A stretch of 64,000 nt of DNA from Lentimicrobiaceae bacterium (GCA_017993235.1 JAGONC010000007.1:53715-117714), one strand, 5' to 3'; counted from the stretch's first letter, positions 31,591 to 41,116 are shown. Made by a program: numbers and translations. The notes: generated by a model from the letters alone, not told the origin.

Positions 31591-33288
31591 ATGAAAAGAC
31601 TCACATTCGCAGGGATTACGACAGTCGTGCTGTTCCTTGCAGCCTGCACAACAAAATCCGTTATGACCGAAGACCAGAAAGAAAATAATTATCCGGGGAT
31701 TCTGCCGCAACTGGCAACCTTTAGTCCTTCCTCACAGGCTCAGGTGGATGCACGCCTGGCCATCTATGCCCCGGTGGACCTGACAGCAGATATCAGCCAC
31801 CTCAGCGCAAAAGAAAAACAGATCCTCCCGTTGCTGTTCGACGTGGCTCAGATCATGGACGAACTGTACTGGCAACAGACTCTGGGAAACAGGGAAGCTT
31901 TTCTGGGTAAGATTGCGGATCAAAACACGCGTGCATTTGCAGAGATCAATTATGGTCCCTGGGACCGCCTCGACAACAACCGCTCCTTCATTGGGGGCAT
32001 CAGTGAAAAACCTGCGGGCGCCAACTTCTACCCGGTGGATATGACCAAAGAGGAGTTTGAAGCCTTCGATGATTCGACAAAGACCAGCCTGTATACCCTG
32101 ATCCGCAGAGATGAAGACGGAACCCTTCGAAGTGTCTGGTACCATGATGCCTATGCTTCAAAAATCCAGCAGGCTGCTGGTCTGATGAACCAGGCGGCCG
32201 GACTTGCTGAAAATGAAGGTTTGAAAAATTATCTCACCATCCGGGCAAAGTCCCTGCTGACGGATGATTATCAGGCCAGTGATTTTGCATGGCTGGAGAT
32301 GAAGGATTCGAATATTGACTTTGTCGTGGGTCCGATCGAAAATTACGAAGATGGATTGTTTGGCTACAAGGCTGCCTTTGAATCGTTCGTGTTGATCAAG
32401 GATAACCTGTGGAGCCAGCGCCTGGCCAAATATGCGGCGATGCTGCCCGACATGCAGAAAGGATTGCCGGTTGAAGAGGTATACAAACAGGAAACCCCCG
32501 GGACAGACGCTGACCTGAATGCCTATGATGTCATTTTTTACGCGGGCGACTGCAATTCCGGCAGCAAGACCATCGCCATCAACCTGCCCAACGATGAGCA
32601 GGTACAACTTCAGGCGGGCAGCCGTAAGCTGCAACTGAAAAATGCCATGCGCGCCAAGTTTGATAAGATTATGGTACCTATCACCCAAATGATGATCGAT
32701 CCCGGTCAACAGAAATACGTGACCTTCGATGCGTTTTTCAGCAATACGATGTTCCATGAAGTGGCCCATGGTATTGGAATTAAAAATACCATCAACGGGA
32801 AGGGAACCGTCAGAAGTGCCCTGAAGGAACAATATTCGGCACTGGAGGAAGGGAAGGCGGATATCATGGGCCTGTACCTGGTAACGAAACTGTACGAAAT
32901 GGGTGAGATCACGGAAGAGGCCCTGAAGGAGAACTACATTACCTTTTTTGCCGGCATTTTCCGCTCCAGCCGTTTTGGAGCTGCCAGCGCGCACGGAAAA
33001 GCCAATATGATGCGGTTCAATTATTTTGAGGAGAGGGGAGTGTTTACCCGGAGTGATCAGGGCTACTATACGGTGGATCTTGAAAAAATGAAAGAAGCCA
33101 TGATCTCTTCTGTCCAGGACATCATGCACGTTCAGGGAGATGGCAATTACGACCTGGCAAAGCAATGGATATCCGAAAAGGGAGTGATCATGCCCCAGCT
33201 TCAGGCTGACCTTGACCGGCTGAACAGCTCAAACATTCCCGTCGATATCGTATTTAACCAGGGGAAGGCGGTTGTAGGGCTTGAGTAG
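31591..33288 (+). CDS. M49-like (dipeptidyl-peptidase III-related) zinc peptidase lipoprotein
   Basis: The 565-residue protein starts with a lipoprotein signal (MKRLTFAGITTVVLFLAAC, Cys19). The zinc site is His389-Glu390-x-x-His393 in FHEVAHGIG, with Glu419/Glu420 (LEEGKADIMG) supplying the third ligand. This matches the layout of M49-related Bacteroidota peptidases, which carry HExxH-G rather than the classical six-residue HExxxH of DPP III. It should sit on a membrane facing the periplasm and remove dipeptides or short peptides. Relatives are sometimes mislabelled dihydrofolate reductase; nothing supports that here. An S46 peptidase gene follows after a heptad repeat. Confidence 0.8.
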   Translation: MKRLTFAGITTVVLFLAACTTKSVMTEDQKENNYPGILPQLATFSPSSQAQVDARLAIYAPVDLTADISHLSAKEKQILPLLFDVAQIMDELYWQQTLGNREAFLGKIADQNTRAFAEINYGPWDRLDNNRSFIGGISEKPAGANFYPVDMTKEEFEAFDDSTKTSLYTLIRRDEDGTLRSVWYHDAYASKIQQAAGLMNQAAGLAENEGLKNYLTIRAKSLLTDDYQASDFAWLEMKDSNIDFVVGPIENYEDGLFGYKAAFESFVLIKDNLWSQRLAKYAAMLPDMQKGLPVEEVYKQETPGTDADLNAYDVIFYAGDCNSGSKTIAINLPNDEQVQLQAGSRKLQLKNAMRAKFDKIMVPITQMMIDPGQQKYVTFDAFFSNTMFHEVAHGIGIKNTINGKGTVRSALKEQYSALEEGKADIMGLYLVTKLYEMGEITEEALKENYITFFAGIFRSSRFGAASAHGKANMMRFNYFEERGVFTRSDQGYYTVDLEKMKEAMISSVQDIMHVQGDGNYDLAKQWISEKGVIMPQLQADLDRLNSSNIPVDIVFNQGKAVVGLE

Positions 33289-33290
33289 TT

Positions 33291-33361
33291 AGTCAGCAGT
33301 CAGCAGTCAGCAGTCAACAGTCAACAGTCAGCAGTCAACAGTCAACAGTTAACAGTCAAAC
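33291..33361. repeat. Tandem 7-base repeat AGTCAGC/AGTCAAC
   Basis: Ten consecutive units of 7 bases, alternating AGTCAGC and AGTCAAC, with one AGTTAAC and a final 8-base AGTCAAAC. They lie between the M49-like and S46 peptidase genes. There are no spacers, so this is a simple tandem repeat and may vary in copy number between strains. Confidence 0.9.
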
Positions 33362-33395
33362 AGTTTAGCAATTTAACAATTTGAAAATGTCTTCT

Positions 33396-35552
33396 ATGAA
33401 AAAAACAATGTACCTATTTCTGATTGCCCTGGCATTGTGCAGCAATGTATCTGCCGGCAATCCCCCCGATGAGGGGATGTGGCTGCCCATTTTTGTTGAG
33501 CAGCTGAATTACGATGAGATGCAGAAGCTCGGACTCAGGCTGACCGCAGAAGAGATCTACAGTATCAATCATTCCAGCATGAAGGATGCGATCGTGAACC
33601 TGGGAGGCTTCTGCACCGCCGAGGTGGTATCACCGGAAGGCTTGCTGCTGACCAACCATCACTGCGGGTATGACGCCATTCAATCCCACAGCTCCATAGA
33701 TCATGATTACCTGACCGATGGATTCTGGGCCATGACCCGGGAAGAGGAATTGCCTAACGAAGGGCTGACCGCGACTTTTTTCATCCGTATGGAGGATGTC
33801 ACCGGTAAAGTACTTGAGGGTGTCACGGAGGACATGACAGAAGTAGATCGCCAGAATGCGATTGGAGAGTCTATGGAAAAGCTGGAGCAGGAGGTATCGG
33901 AGGATGGCAAATATGACGTTCAGGTCGTTGATTTTTTTGAGGGGAATGAATTCTATCTGTTTGTTTACCAGACTTATATGGATGTACGTCTTGTGGGCGC
34001 ACCCCCTTCTGCCATCGGAAAATTCGGCGGGGATACGGATAACTGGATGTGGCCGCGGCACACGGGCGATTTCAGCATGTTCCGTGTCTATACCGCACCG
34101 GATGGCAGCCCGGCACCCTACGCCAAGGAGAACATTCCCTTCAAAGCCCCTTACCATCTTCCGGTATCCGTGAAGGGTTACAAGGAAAACGACTTTACCA
34201 TGATCTGGGGATACCCCGGGCAAACGGATCGTTACCGGACCTCGTATGGTATCGAACTGACGCTGGAGGACCAGAACCCGGCCATCATTCATGCCGGTAA
34301 TATCATGCTGCCCTTGATGAAGGAACAGATGGATGCCAGTAAGACCGTCAATATCCAGTATGCATCCCGGTACGCAAACCTGGCCAATTTCTGGAAAAAT
34401 AAGATCGGCGAAACCCGCGGACTGAAACGGCTCAGGGTAATGGATCAGAAAAAAGCCCTTGAGGATCAGTTTGAACAATGGGTGAATGCCGATCCATCCC
34501 GAATGGCGAAATATGGTAACGTGATCAAGGATCTGAAGGAAGGATACAACTTCCTGAAAGAAAAAAAGATCCAGAAAGCGGTTTGGTACTACCAGATGCC
34601 TCTTTTTGCCTCCTCTGCCATGATGTTTCCGCTGCAGAACATGGGACTGGAAGGTATACTAACCAACAAGAACGTTTCCCAGGATGACCTGGCTTCCTTT
34701 TATGCCCGCTCCGAGGAACATTTCAAGGACTATGATCCCGCAACCGAACAGAAACTCTATGCCGAAGCCCTGAAAATGATCTATGAAAATATCCCGGCAG
34801 AACTGATGCCTGATGTGTTTGCCCGGATCATCACCCCTAAATACAAGAATGATTTTCATGCATTTGCACAGGATGTGTTCGCCTCTTCCATATTTACCAC
34901 AAAGGCCAATTATGATGCATTTCTGTCCAAACCAAGCCTGAAGAAATTCCAGAAAGACCTGGCCTACCAGACAACCCTATCGGTTTATCAGGGTCTGATG
35001 ATGATGAATGGATTGATGGGGGAAACCGGATCCCAGATTGACCGAGCCAAACGGCTCTTTATTGCCGGATTGCGTGAGATGTCGCCTGACAAGGTTTTCT
35101 ATCCGGATGCCAACAGCACCATGCGTCTGACCTATGGCCAGGTGCTGGATTATTTTCCTGCGGATGCGGTTCACTATGAATATTATACGACACTGGAAGG
35201 AGTCATGGAAAAAGAGGATCCATCCAATGAAGAGTTCATCGTGCCGGAAAAGCTGAAAGAGCTTTACGCCAAGAAAGATTTTGGAATCTATTCCCAGAAG
35301 GGGAAAATGTACGTTTGTTTTCTGACGAACACCGATATCACAGGTGGAAATTCAGGCAGCCCCGTGATCAATGGGGATGGTGAACTGATCGGTATCGCAT
35401 TCGATGGCAACTGGGAAGCCATGAGTGGAGATATTGCGTTCGAACCAGCCCTGCAGCGCACCATCAGCGTGGACATACGGTATGTGCTGTTCATCATCGA
35501 CAAGTATGCAGGTGCGAAGCATCTGATACGGGAAATGACGCTGAAAGGCTGA
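33396..35552 (+). CDS. S46-family dipeptidyl-peptidase (DPP7-like)
   Basis: The 718-residue secreted serine peptidase has a signal peptide (MKKTMYLFLIALALCSNVSA). The catalytic His is in LLTNHHCGYDAI (His89) and the nucleophile is Ser653 in TGGNSGSPVI. S46 enzymes release dipeptides from peptide N-termini in the periplasm. The residue 18 positions after the Ser is Gly (IAFDGNWEAM). In P. gingivalis DPP11 the matching Arg gives Asp/Glu specificity, while DPP7 has Gly, so a hydrophobic preference is more likely. An ATG three codons upstream (33387) is an alternative start. Length fits the family. Confidence 0.92.
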   Translation: MKKTMYLFLIALALCSNVSAGNPPDEGMWLPIFVEQLNYDEMQKLGLRLTAEEIYSINHSSMKDAIVNLGGFCTAEVVSPEGLLLTNHHCGYDAIQSHSSIDHDYLTDGFWAMTREEELPNEGLTATFFIRMEDVTGKVLEGVTEDMTEVDRQNAIGESMEKLEQEVSEDGKYDVQVVDFFEGNEFYLFVYQTYMDVRLVGAPPSAIGKFGGDTDNWMWPRHTGDFSMFRVYTAPDGSPAPYAKENIPFKAPYHLPVSVKGYKENDFTMIWGYPGQTDRYRTSYGIELTLEDQNPAIIHAGNIMLPLMKEQMDASKTVNIQYASRYANLANFWKNKIGETRGLKRLRVMDQKKALEDQFEQWVNADPSRMAKYGNVIKDLKEGYNFLKEKKIQKAVWYYQMPLFASSAMMFPLQNMGLEGILTNKNVSQDDLASFYARSEEHFKDYDPATEQKLYAEALKMIYENIPAELMPDVFARIITPKYKNDFHAFAQDVFASSIFTTKANYDAFLSKPSLKKFQKDLAYQTTLSVYQGLMMMNGLMGETGSQIDRAKRLFIAGLREMSPDKVFYPDANSTMRLTYGQVLDYFPADAVHYEYYTTLEGVMEKEDPSNEEFIVPEKLKELYAKKDFGIYSQKGKMYVCFLTNTDITGGNSGSPVINGDGELIGIAFDGNWEAMSGDIAFEPALQRTISVDIRYVLFIIDKYAGAKHLIREMTLKG

Positions 35553-35557
35553 GACAG

Positions 35558-35719
35558 CCCAAATTCCAAATCCCAAGCACCAAATTCCAAACAAATTTCA
35601 AGATCCAAATTCCAAAACCTTGACAATGTGCTGAAATTTGAAGCTTGGGATTTGCCTGGAATTTGTATTTTGGAATTTGGGATTTATTTGGGCTTTGGAC
35701 CCTGGAATTTGGGATTTGC
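35558..35719. repeat. Family 2 word repeat, copy 5
   Basis: An inverted-repeat stretch of CCAAATTCC/CCAAATCCC words on the left and GGGATTTGG/GGAATTTGG words on the right, with the centre CCTTGACAATGTGCTGAAAT shared with copy 1. It lies exactly between the convergent S46 peptidase and thioredoxin-like genes. Confidence 0.78.
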
Positions 35720-35724
35720 GAAGT

Positions 35725-36825
35725 TTATTCTGAGAAAATATTCTCCAATCTCGTCCGTAGATCATCGCCGCGAAGGTTTTTCGCAATGATGATCTGCCCG
35801 GGATCCAGCAGGATGTTTGATGGAATGGCATTGATGCCGTAAAGTTTCCCGGCGGCATTATCCCAGAATTTAAGATCCGAGACATGAGTCCAGGTCAGTG
35901 TGTCTTCTGCAATGGCCTGTAGCCAGTCTTCCCTGTTCCGGTCGAGGGAGACGCCAAGCACTTCAAAGCCCAGTGAATGGAATTCACGGTAACATGCCAC
36001 CACGTTTGGATTTTCGGTGCGGCAGGGCTTGCACCAGGAAGCCCAGAAATCAACCAGCACGGTCTTACCTTTCAGCAACGACAGCGACACCGGATTACCG
36101 GAGGTATCCGCCATGGTAAAATCAGGAGCAGGCTGTCCCACAGCCACTTTTTTCAGTATGACCAACCGTTCCTTCAGATCGGTAACATACCGGGAAGAAT
36201 CCAGTACAGGGGAAAGGAGGCCGGTTATTTTTTCCAGGTCCTCCACTTCAAGCATTGAAGCATTGATACGGGCAACATAAGCTGCTACCACAGAAGAAGG
36301 GTGATCAGCGATAAAATCCATCATACTCTGCTTTTCCTTTACATCCAGTAATTTGAACTCTTCCTCCAGGGCCTTCATCTGTTCCCGGTCACCGGCTGAA
36401 TCCGCCACGCGGTATTTTTCGGAAAGTTCTTCGTACTGCCGATAAACCGCTTCCCTGGATACATTGAAAGCGGTATACTCATCGTTGCTCTTTGAACCTG
36501 TGATCTTCACCTGATCCAGGCTGTCGGCTGAACCGACGACAGAAATGGATGCATTCTCAACAAAGACAGGCACACTGCCTGAGGCACCCCTGAAGCGGAG
36601 GTACATAAACGTCGGTAAATCAACCTTGCCATCCAGGGTAAAGTTTCCCCCGGATGCATGAACCGAATCCATCGTTATCCAGGTTCCCCCCTGGCGAATC
36701 TGAAGGAGTACCAGATCATCCGGCAGACCCCGGATCGATCCTTCAATCGTATATCCTTCTTTTTTGTTGGTGGTGCAGGCTGTGATGAGCGCCAGCAGCA
36801 GAATGACCAGCGATAATTTTTTCAT
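35725..36825 (-). CDS. TlpA-like thioredoxin lipoprotein with N-terminal DUF4369-type domain
   Basis: The 366-residue protein has a lipoprotein signal (MKKLSLVILLLALITAC). A beta-rich DUF4369-like domain (about residues 25-120) and a helical linker (130-215) follow. The C-terminal AhpC/TSA-Redoxin domain contains the active site WASWCKPCRTENP. It should reduce or shuffle disulfides of exported proteins in the periplasm. Such proteins are abundant in Bacteroidota. It has its own promoter box and is divergent from the sodium symporter. Confidence 0.9.
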   Translation of the reverse strand: MKKLSLVILLLALITACTTNKKEGYTIEGSIRGLPDDLVLLQIRQGGTWITMDSVHASGGNFTLDGKVDLPTFMYLRFRGASGSVPVFVENASISVVGSADSLDQVKITGSKSNDEYTAFNVSREAVYRQYEELSEKYRVADSAGDREQMKALEEEFKLLDVKEKQSMMDFIADHPSSVVAAYVARINASMLEVEDLEKITGLLSPVLDSSRYVTDLKERLVILKKVAVGQPAPDFTMADTSGNPVSLSLLKGKTVLVDFWASWCKPCRTENPNVVACYREFHSLGFEVLGVSLDRNREDWLQAIAEDTLTWTHVSDLKFWDNAAGKLYGINAIPSNILLDPGQIIIAKNLRGDDLRTRLENIFSE

Positions 36826-36854
36826 CTGTAAATACCTGTAAGTTAAAAGATGTG

Positions 36855-36862
36855 CAAAAGTA
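36855..36862 (-). promoter_or_regulatory. -7 box for the thioredoxin-like lipoprotein
   Basis: Minus-strand TACTTTTG, an exact TAnnTTTG match, 30 bases before the ATG. Confidence 0.5.
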
Positions 36863-36925
36863 TAGGAATAATCTCAGGGAAATTACCTTAATTCGCTAAA
36901 AATAATCACAGGGAGGATATCGGAC

Positions 36926-38728
36926 ATGTTTTTAGCGGGTATTGACTGGTTGATCATCGGGATCTATTTTCTGGTAAGTATTTCGATCGGGATCTTTTTG
37001 TCGAAAAGGGCGAGCAGGAGCACCAGCGATTTTTTCCTGACCGGCAGGAACCTTCCCTGGTATATTGCCGGAACGAGCATGGTGGCAACAACCTTTGCTG
37101 CTGACACGCCTTTGGCGGTCACCGAGCTGGTGGCTCAGAATGGGATCGCCGGTAACTGGCTCTGGTGGAATATGTTGCTCGGAGGGATGCTCACCGTGTT
37201 CTTTTTTGCCCGGTTGTGGAGACGCGCCGGGATCCTGACGGATTGCGAGTTTGTTTCTATCCGGTATTCAGGGAAAGCTGCCGATTTCCTGCGTGGCTTC
37301 CGGGCAATTTATATCGGTATCTTTATGAACATGATCGTCATCGCCTGGGTCAACCTGGCCATGGTGAAGATCCTTCAGGTAATGTTCCCGGATCTGTTGT
37401 TTTTCGGCATCTCTCAGGTGAATTTTCTGGGGATCACGCTTACCTCGCATTTGCTAGTGGTGGGATGCATTATGTTGTTTGTGGCCGTGTATTCCTCCAT
37501 ATCGGGTTTGTGGGGTGTATCGTTCACGGATTCCTTTCAATTCCTCATGGCCATGACGGGATGTATCGTTTTGGCCGTCTTTGCCATAAAAGCACCACAA
37601 ATTGGTGGAATAGAGGGGCTGAAGGCACAGTTGCCCGAGTGGTTGTTCAAATTTACGCCGGCACTGGAAAAGGCACAGGATGCCGGAGGCACAGCGGGTG
37701 GCGTGCTGAAGATGGGTGTGGTGGCATTCATTGCCTATCTGGGAGTTCAGTGGTGGGCAAGCTGGTATCCGGGTGCTGAACCCGGCGGAGGTGGGTATGT
37801 TGCACAGCGGATGATGTCGGCAAAAAATGAAAAACATTCCCTGTTGGCCACGCTGTGGTTTCAGATCGCCCATTTTGCGCTTCGCCCCTGGCCATGGATC
37901 ATTGTAGGGCTGGTGGCCCTGGTGCTGTATCCCAATGAAGCCGATAAAGGAGCCACTTACGTCATGGTCATCCGGGATCTCCTGCCTGCAGGGCTCCAGG
38001 GATTACTGATGGCAGCCTTTCTGGCTGCCTATATGTCGACACTGGCTTCACAAACGGTATGGGGCACATCCTATATCATTAACGATCTTTTTCGCCCCTA
38101 TATCAAACCGGGTGCCTCCGAAAAATATTATGTCAAAGTATCGCGCATTACCACCTTCGTATTGGTCCTGTTTTCCCTGATCGTGACCACCCAGTTTACC
38201 CGGATCAGCGATGCGTGGAAATTCATTCTTGCCTGCAGCGGAGGTATCGGCCTGGTGCTGATTCTCAGGTGGTTCTGGTGGCGAATCAACGCCTGGTCGG
38301 AAATTGCGGCCATGATCGCCCCGTATGCCATTTACCCGTTCCTGAAAGCCAGAGGGATGGACTACGAATCCACACTGATGATCATCGTTCTCTGGTCAAC
38401 ACTTGTCTGGGTGGTGGTCACCTTTCTGACCCGGCCCTCTTCCGATGAAAAACTAAAGGATTTTTTCAGAAGGGTTCATCCGGGAGGTGCAGGCTGGACA
38501 AGGATTGCCCGGGAATTGCCGGATATTCAGGGTGATACAGGTTTTAATAAATTGTTTATGAACTGGTTAGCCGGATGTGGCCTGGTTTTATTCCTGCTCT
38601 TTGGCATAGGGCAACTCATTTTCAAAGCCTACCTTCCTGCAGCTCTCTATGCGCTTGGAGCGATTCTCTGCGGAATGCTCATCTATCGGAATATGAAAAA
38701 AATAGGGTGGGAAAAGGTGATCAAATAA
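36926..38728 (+). CDS. Sodium:solute symporter (SSS family)
   Basis: The 600-residue protein has about 13-14 hydrophobic helices and the N-terminal SSS pattern FLTGRNLPWYIAGTSMVATT, with TPLAVTELVAQNGIAG in the next helices. The fold is LeuT-like and couples sodium entry to solute uptake at the inner membrane. The substrate cannot be told from sequence; sugars, amino acids and sialic acid are all possible in this family. A purine-rich GGGAGG lies about 10 bases before the ATG, unusual here because most genes lack an obvious Shine-Dalgarno site. It converges with mreD with a 4-base gap. Confidence 0.9.
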   Translation: MFLAGIDWLIIGIYFLVSISIGIFLSKRASRSTSDFFLTGRNLPWYIAGTSMVATTFAADTPLAVTELVAQNGIAGNWLWWNMLLGGMLTVFFFARLWRRAGILTDCEFVSIRYSGKAADFLRGFRAIYIGIFMNMIVIAWVNLAMVKILQVMFPDLLFFGISQVNFLGITLTSHLLVVGCIMLFVAVYSSISGLWGVSFTDSFQFLMAMTGCIVLAVFAIKAPQIGGIEGLKAQLPEWLFKFTPALEKAQDAGGTAGGVLKMGVVAFIAYLGVQWWASWYPGAEPGGGGYVAQRMMSAKNEKHSLLATLWFQIAHFALRPWPWIIVGLVALVLYPNEADKGATYVMVIRDLLPAGLQGLLMAAFLAAYMSTLASQTVWGTSYIINDLFRPYIKPGASEKYYVKVSRITTFVLVLFSLIVTTQFTRISDAWKFILACSGGIGLVLILRWFWWRINAWSEIAAMIAPYAIYPFLKARGMDYESTLMIIVLWSTLVWVVVTFLTRPSSDEKLKDFFRRVHPGGAGWTRIARELPDIQGDTGFNKLFMNWLAGCGLVLFLLFGIGQLIFKAYLPAALYALGAILCGMLIYRNMKKIGWEKVIK

Positions 38729-38732
38729 GCAA

Positions 38733-39233
38733 TTATTTTCGCTTAATATACAGGAACTGACTCAGCAAGACCAACAGGGTCGTAAAGACGGTATTGACCA
38801 CGATACGGTAGAGGGTTGTGAGAAAATCATGGAATCCGAATGCTTCCAGCAGGAACAGGACTGCGTGATGCATGAAGATCAGGATCAGGGAATAGGACAG
38901 AAACCACTGGAATCCCTGGCCACTGATACCGGGTGGCACCGACGAATCGTATTCCCTGCCGGACGACAGCAGCCGGATGACCGATGGTCTCATGAAAGCC
39001 ATAAAGACAGAAGCGGCCGCATTCATTCCCAGTGTGTGAGAAAAAAGATCGACAAAAAATCCGATCAGAAAGGATGACAGGAGAAGGATCCATCCGGGCG
39101 TCTCAAAGGGCAGCAACAGGATGAACAGTACATAGAGATAGGGATCCAGGTAACCCCTGAAATTGATGTTGTTCAGGATAAAGACCTGGAGCAGTACCAG
39201 TATAATGAATCGTATGATGTTTCGTGCTGTCAT
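38733..39233 (-). CDS. mreD: Rod shape-determining protein MreD
   Basis: The 166-residue protein has five or six hydrophobic helices with the MreD-like segments VFILNNINFRGYLDPYLYVL and FLIGFFVDLFSHTLGMNAAA. It is an inner-membrane part of the elongasome. Its ATG overlaps the mreC stop as ATGA, and it is the last gene of the purH-mreB-mreC-mreD series. Confidence 0.9.
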   Translation of the reverse strand: MTARNIIRFIILVLLQVFILNNINFRGYLDPYLYVLFILLLPFETPGWILLLSSFLIGFFVDLFSHTLGMNAAASVFMAFMRPSVIRLLSSGREYDSSVPPGISGQGFQWFLSYSLILIFMHHAVLFLLEAFGFHDFLTTLYRIVVNTVFTTLLVLLSQFLYIKRK

Positions 39234-40069
39234 TGCACTGCCTCCATTCCGGTTACTTCCCGCAATCTGGTCTGCTCTGCTTCGTGAAAGCTCCTGACGA
39301 TATAGACATGGCCGAGGCTGTTATAGTCCACTGAAAAATCGATCCGCAGCGTGTAAAAATTATCTCCTTCGTCCATATCAATGTCGCTGACCGTTCCAAT
39401 CATGATCCCTTCGGGGAAGATCTGTGACATTCCACTGGTGATCACCGTATCCCCGATCACCACGATGGAATGCGTGGGGACATCGGCCAGGGTTCCGTGT
39501 CTGAAATTGAGCCCGTCCCACACAACGGTTCCAAGCTGGTTCGTTCTTTTGATCTTTGCACTGATTTTGGTCTGGCTGTGTAAAACAGGTAAAACGGTGC
39601 TAAAATTCCGGGAGACTTCTTTTACGATCCCTACAATGCCATCCGGGGCGATCACCGCCATATCTTTTTTGATCCCCTGCAGGATACCCAGGTTCAGCAT
39701 GATGAAGTTGTTGGCTTTATTCACCGTGTTGCTCACTACCCTGGCGGGGACATACTGGTAGATCTGTCCGTAAATAGTATCTTTGACCACGACTTCCTTT
39801 ATTTCTCCGATACTGAGCGAATCGCTGAGAATGGATCGCAGGATGGCATTCTCTTGGGCAAGATCCTGATTCACTTTTTTAAGTAAAAAATAGTTCACGA
39901 TTGAGTGAAACGAACGATTGATGGTTCCGGTAACCTGGTTAGTCGAATGGACAATGACCGAGCGCTGGTAGTACGAATGATTGGAAATCAGGATAATGGA
40001 GATGATTTCCAGGATCAGGAAGAGAAAGAGAAAATTGTTTTTTAAAAGGAATGCAAACAGGTTCCGCAT
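39230..40069 (-). CDS. mreC: Rod shape-determining protein MreC
   Basis: The 279-residue protein has one N-terminal helix (FLFLFLILEIISIILI), a short coiled coil (VNQDLAQENAILRSIL) and the periplasmic beta domain with ARVVSNTVNKANNFIMLNLG and APDGIVGIVKEVSRNFSTVL. It links MreB inside the cell to the wall-synthesis enzymes outside. It starts 8 bases after mreB and overlaps mreD, so the three are one transcript. Confidence 0.94.
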   Translation of the reverse strand: MRNLFAFLLKNNFLFLFLILEIISIILISNHSYYQRSVIVHSTNQVTGTINRSFHSIVNYFLLKKVNQDLAQENAILRSILSDSLSIGEIKEVVVKDTIYGQIYQYVPARVVSNTVNKANNFIMLNLGILQGIKKDMAVIAPDGIVGIVKEVSRNFSTVLPVLHSQTKISAKIKRTNQLGTVVWDGLNFRHGTLADVPTHSIVVIGDTVITSGMSQIFPEGIMIGTVSDIDMDEGDNFYTLRIDFSVDYNSLGHVYIVRSFHEAEQTRLREVTGMEAVQ

Positions 40070-40077
40070 GAGAAAGA

Positions 40078-41100
40078 TTACTTAATAAGGAACGGGAACT
40101 TATTAAAGTTCTTCAGTGCGATGCCTGTACCTCTTGCCACGGCCCTTAATGGGTCGTCGGCAACGTGTACCGGTAGTTTGGTTTTTTGCTGTATTCTTTT
40201 ATCGATACCCCTGAGCAATGATCCACCTCCTGCCATGTAAATACCCGTCCGATAAATATCGGCTGAAAGTTCAGGGGGAGTCATTTCCAGTGCATTCAAA
40301 ACAGCCGCTTCGATCTTGGAAATGGATTTATCCAGTGCATGGGCAATTTCAGAATAGTTGACCGTGATCTCCTTGGGTATACCCGAGAGCATGTCGCGTC
40401 CGTGGACTGCAAAGTCATCGGGTGGGTTATCGATTTCGGTCATGGCTGCGCCTACTTCGATCTTGATGCGTTCGGCGGTCCGTTCCCCGATGTTGATGTT
40501 ATGCTGTTTCCGCATATATTCTTCGATATCGCCATTCATATCGTCACCGGCGATACGGATGGATTTATTGTTTACAATTCCACCCAGGGCGATCACAGCA
40601 ATTTCGGTGGTTCCGCCTCCGATATCAATGACCATATTCCCGGTAGGCTCCAGTACATCGATTCCGATCCCGATCGCCGCTGCCATGGGTTCGTGGATCA
40701 GCCTGACTTCCTTTGCCCCGGCCTGTTCAGCTGAATCTTTCACAGCCCTTTCTTCCACTTCCGTGATCCCCGAGGGGATACAGATGACCATCTTAAGCGC
40801 CGGCGGAAAAAGGGAATTGGTAAAGCCAATCATCTTGATCAATTCCCGTATCATGTACTCAGCTACTTGAAAATCAGCGATCACACCATCCCGCAGTGGG
40901 CGGATCGTCCGGATATTTTCATGCGTTTTGCCATGCATCATCATTGCCTTTTTCCCGACAGCGAGAATCTTGTTCGTGCTTCTTTCCAACGCCACAATAG
41001 AGGGTTCATCCACAACCACTTTGTCGTTGTAAATGATGATCGTATTGGCTGTCCCCAGATCGATTGCAATTTCTTTGGTCAAAAATGATAAAAGTCCCAT
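40078..41100 (-). CDS. mreB: Rod shape-determining actin homologue MreB
   Basis: The 340-residue actin-like ATPase has the phosphate 1 motif IAIDLGTANTIIIY, the phosphate 2 motif MVIDIGGGTTEIAVIALGG and the adenosine motif GIYMAGGGSLLRGIDKR. It forms membrane-bound filaments that direct lateral wall growth, so the organism is probably rod-shaped. It begins 16 bases after purH on the same strand. Confidence 0.97.
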   Translation of the reverse strand: MGLLSFLTKEIAIDLGTANTIIIYNDKVVVDEPSIVALERSTNKILAVGKKAMMMHGKTHENIRTIRPLRDGVIADFQVAEYMIRELIKMIGFTNSLFPPALKMVICIPSGITEVEERAVKDSAEQAGAKEVRLIHEPMAAAIGIGIDVLEPTGNMVIDIGGGTTEIAVIALGGIVNNKSIRIAGDDMNGDIEEYMRKQHNINIGERTAERIKIEVGAAMTEIDNPPDDFAVHGRDMLSGIPKEITVNYSEIAHALDKSISKIEAAVLNALEMTPPELSADIYRTGIYMAGGGSLLRGIDKRIQQKTKLPVHVADDPLRAVARGTGIALKNFNKFPFLIK

Positions 41101-41116
41101 AGGATAATCCCGTTAT

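Noticed and set aside
32158..33165. A 335-codon minus-strand frame opposite the M49-like peptidase
   Set aside because: It is antisense to a lipoprotein peptidase with signal sequence and HExxH site; no protein features of its own.
31591..33288. Annotation of the M49-like gene as dihydrofolate reductase
   Set aside because: The protein is a lipoprotein with an HExxH zinc site and twice or more the size of a dihydrofolate reductase; no folate-binding motif is present.
33291..33361. Repeat array considered as a CRISPR
   Set aside because: The unit is 7 bases with no unique spacers and there are no cas genes.
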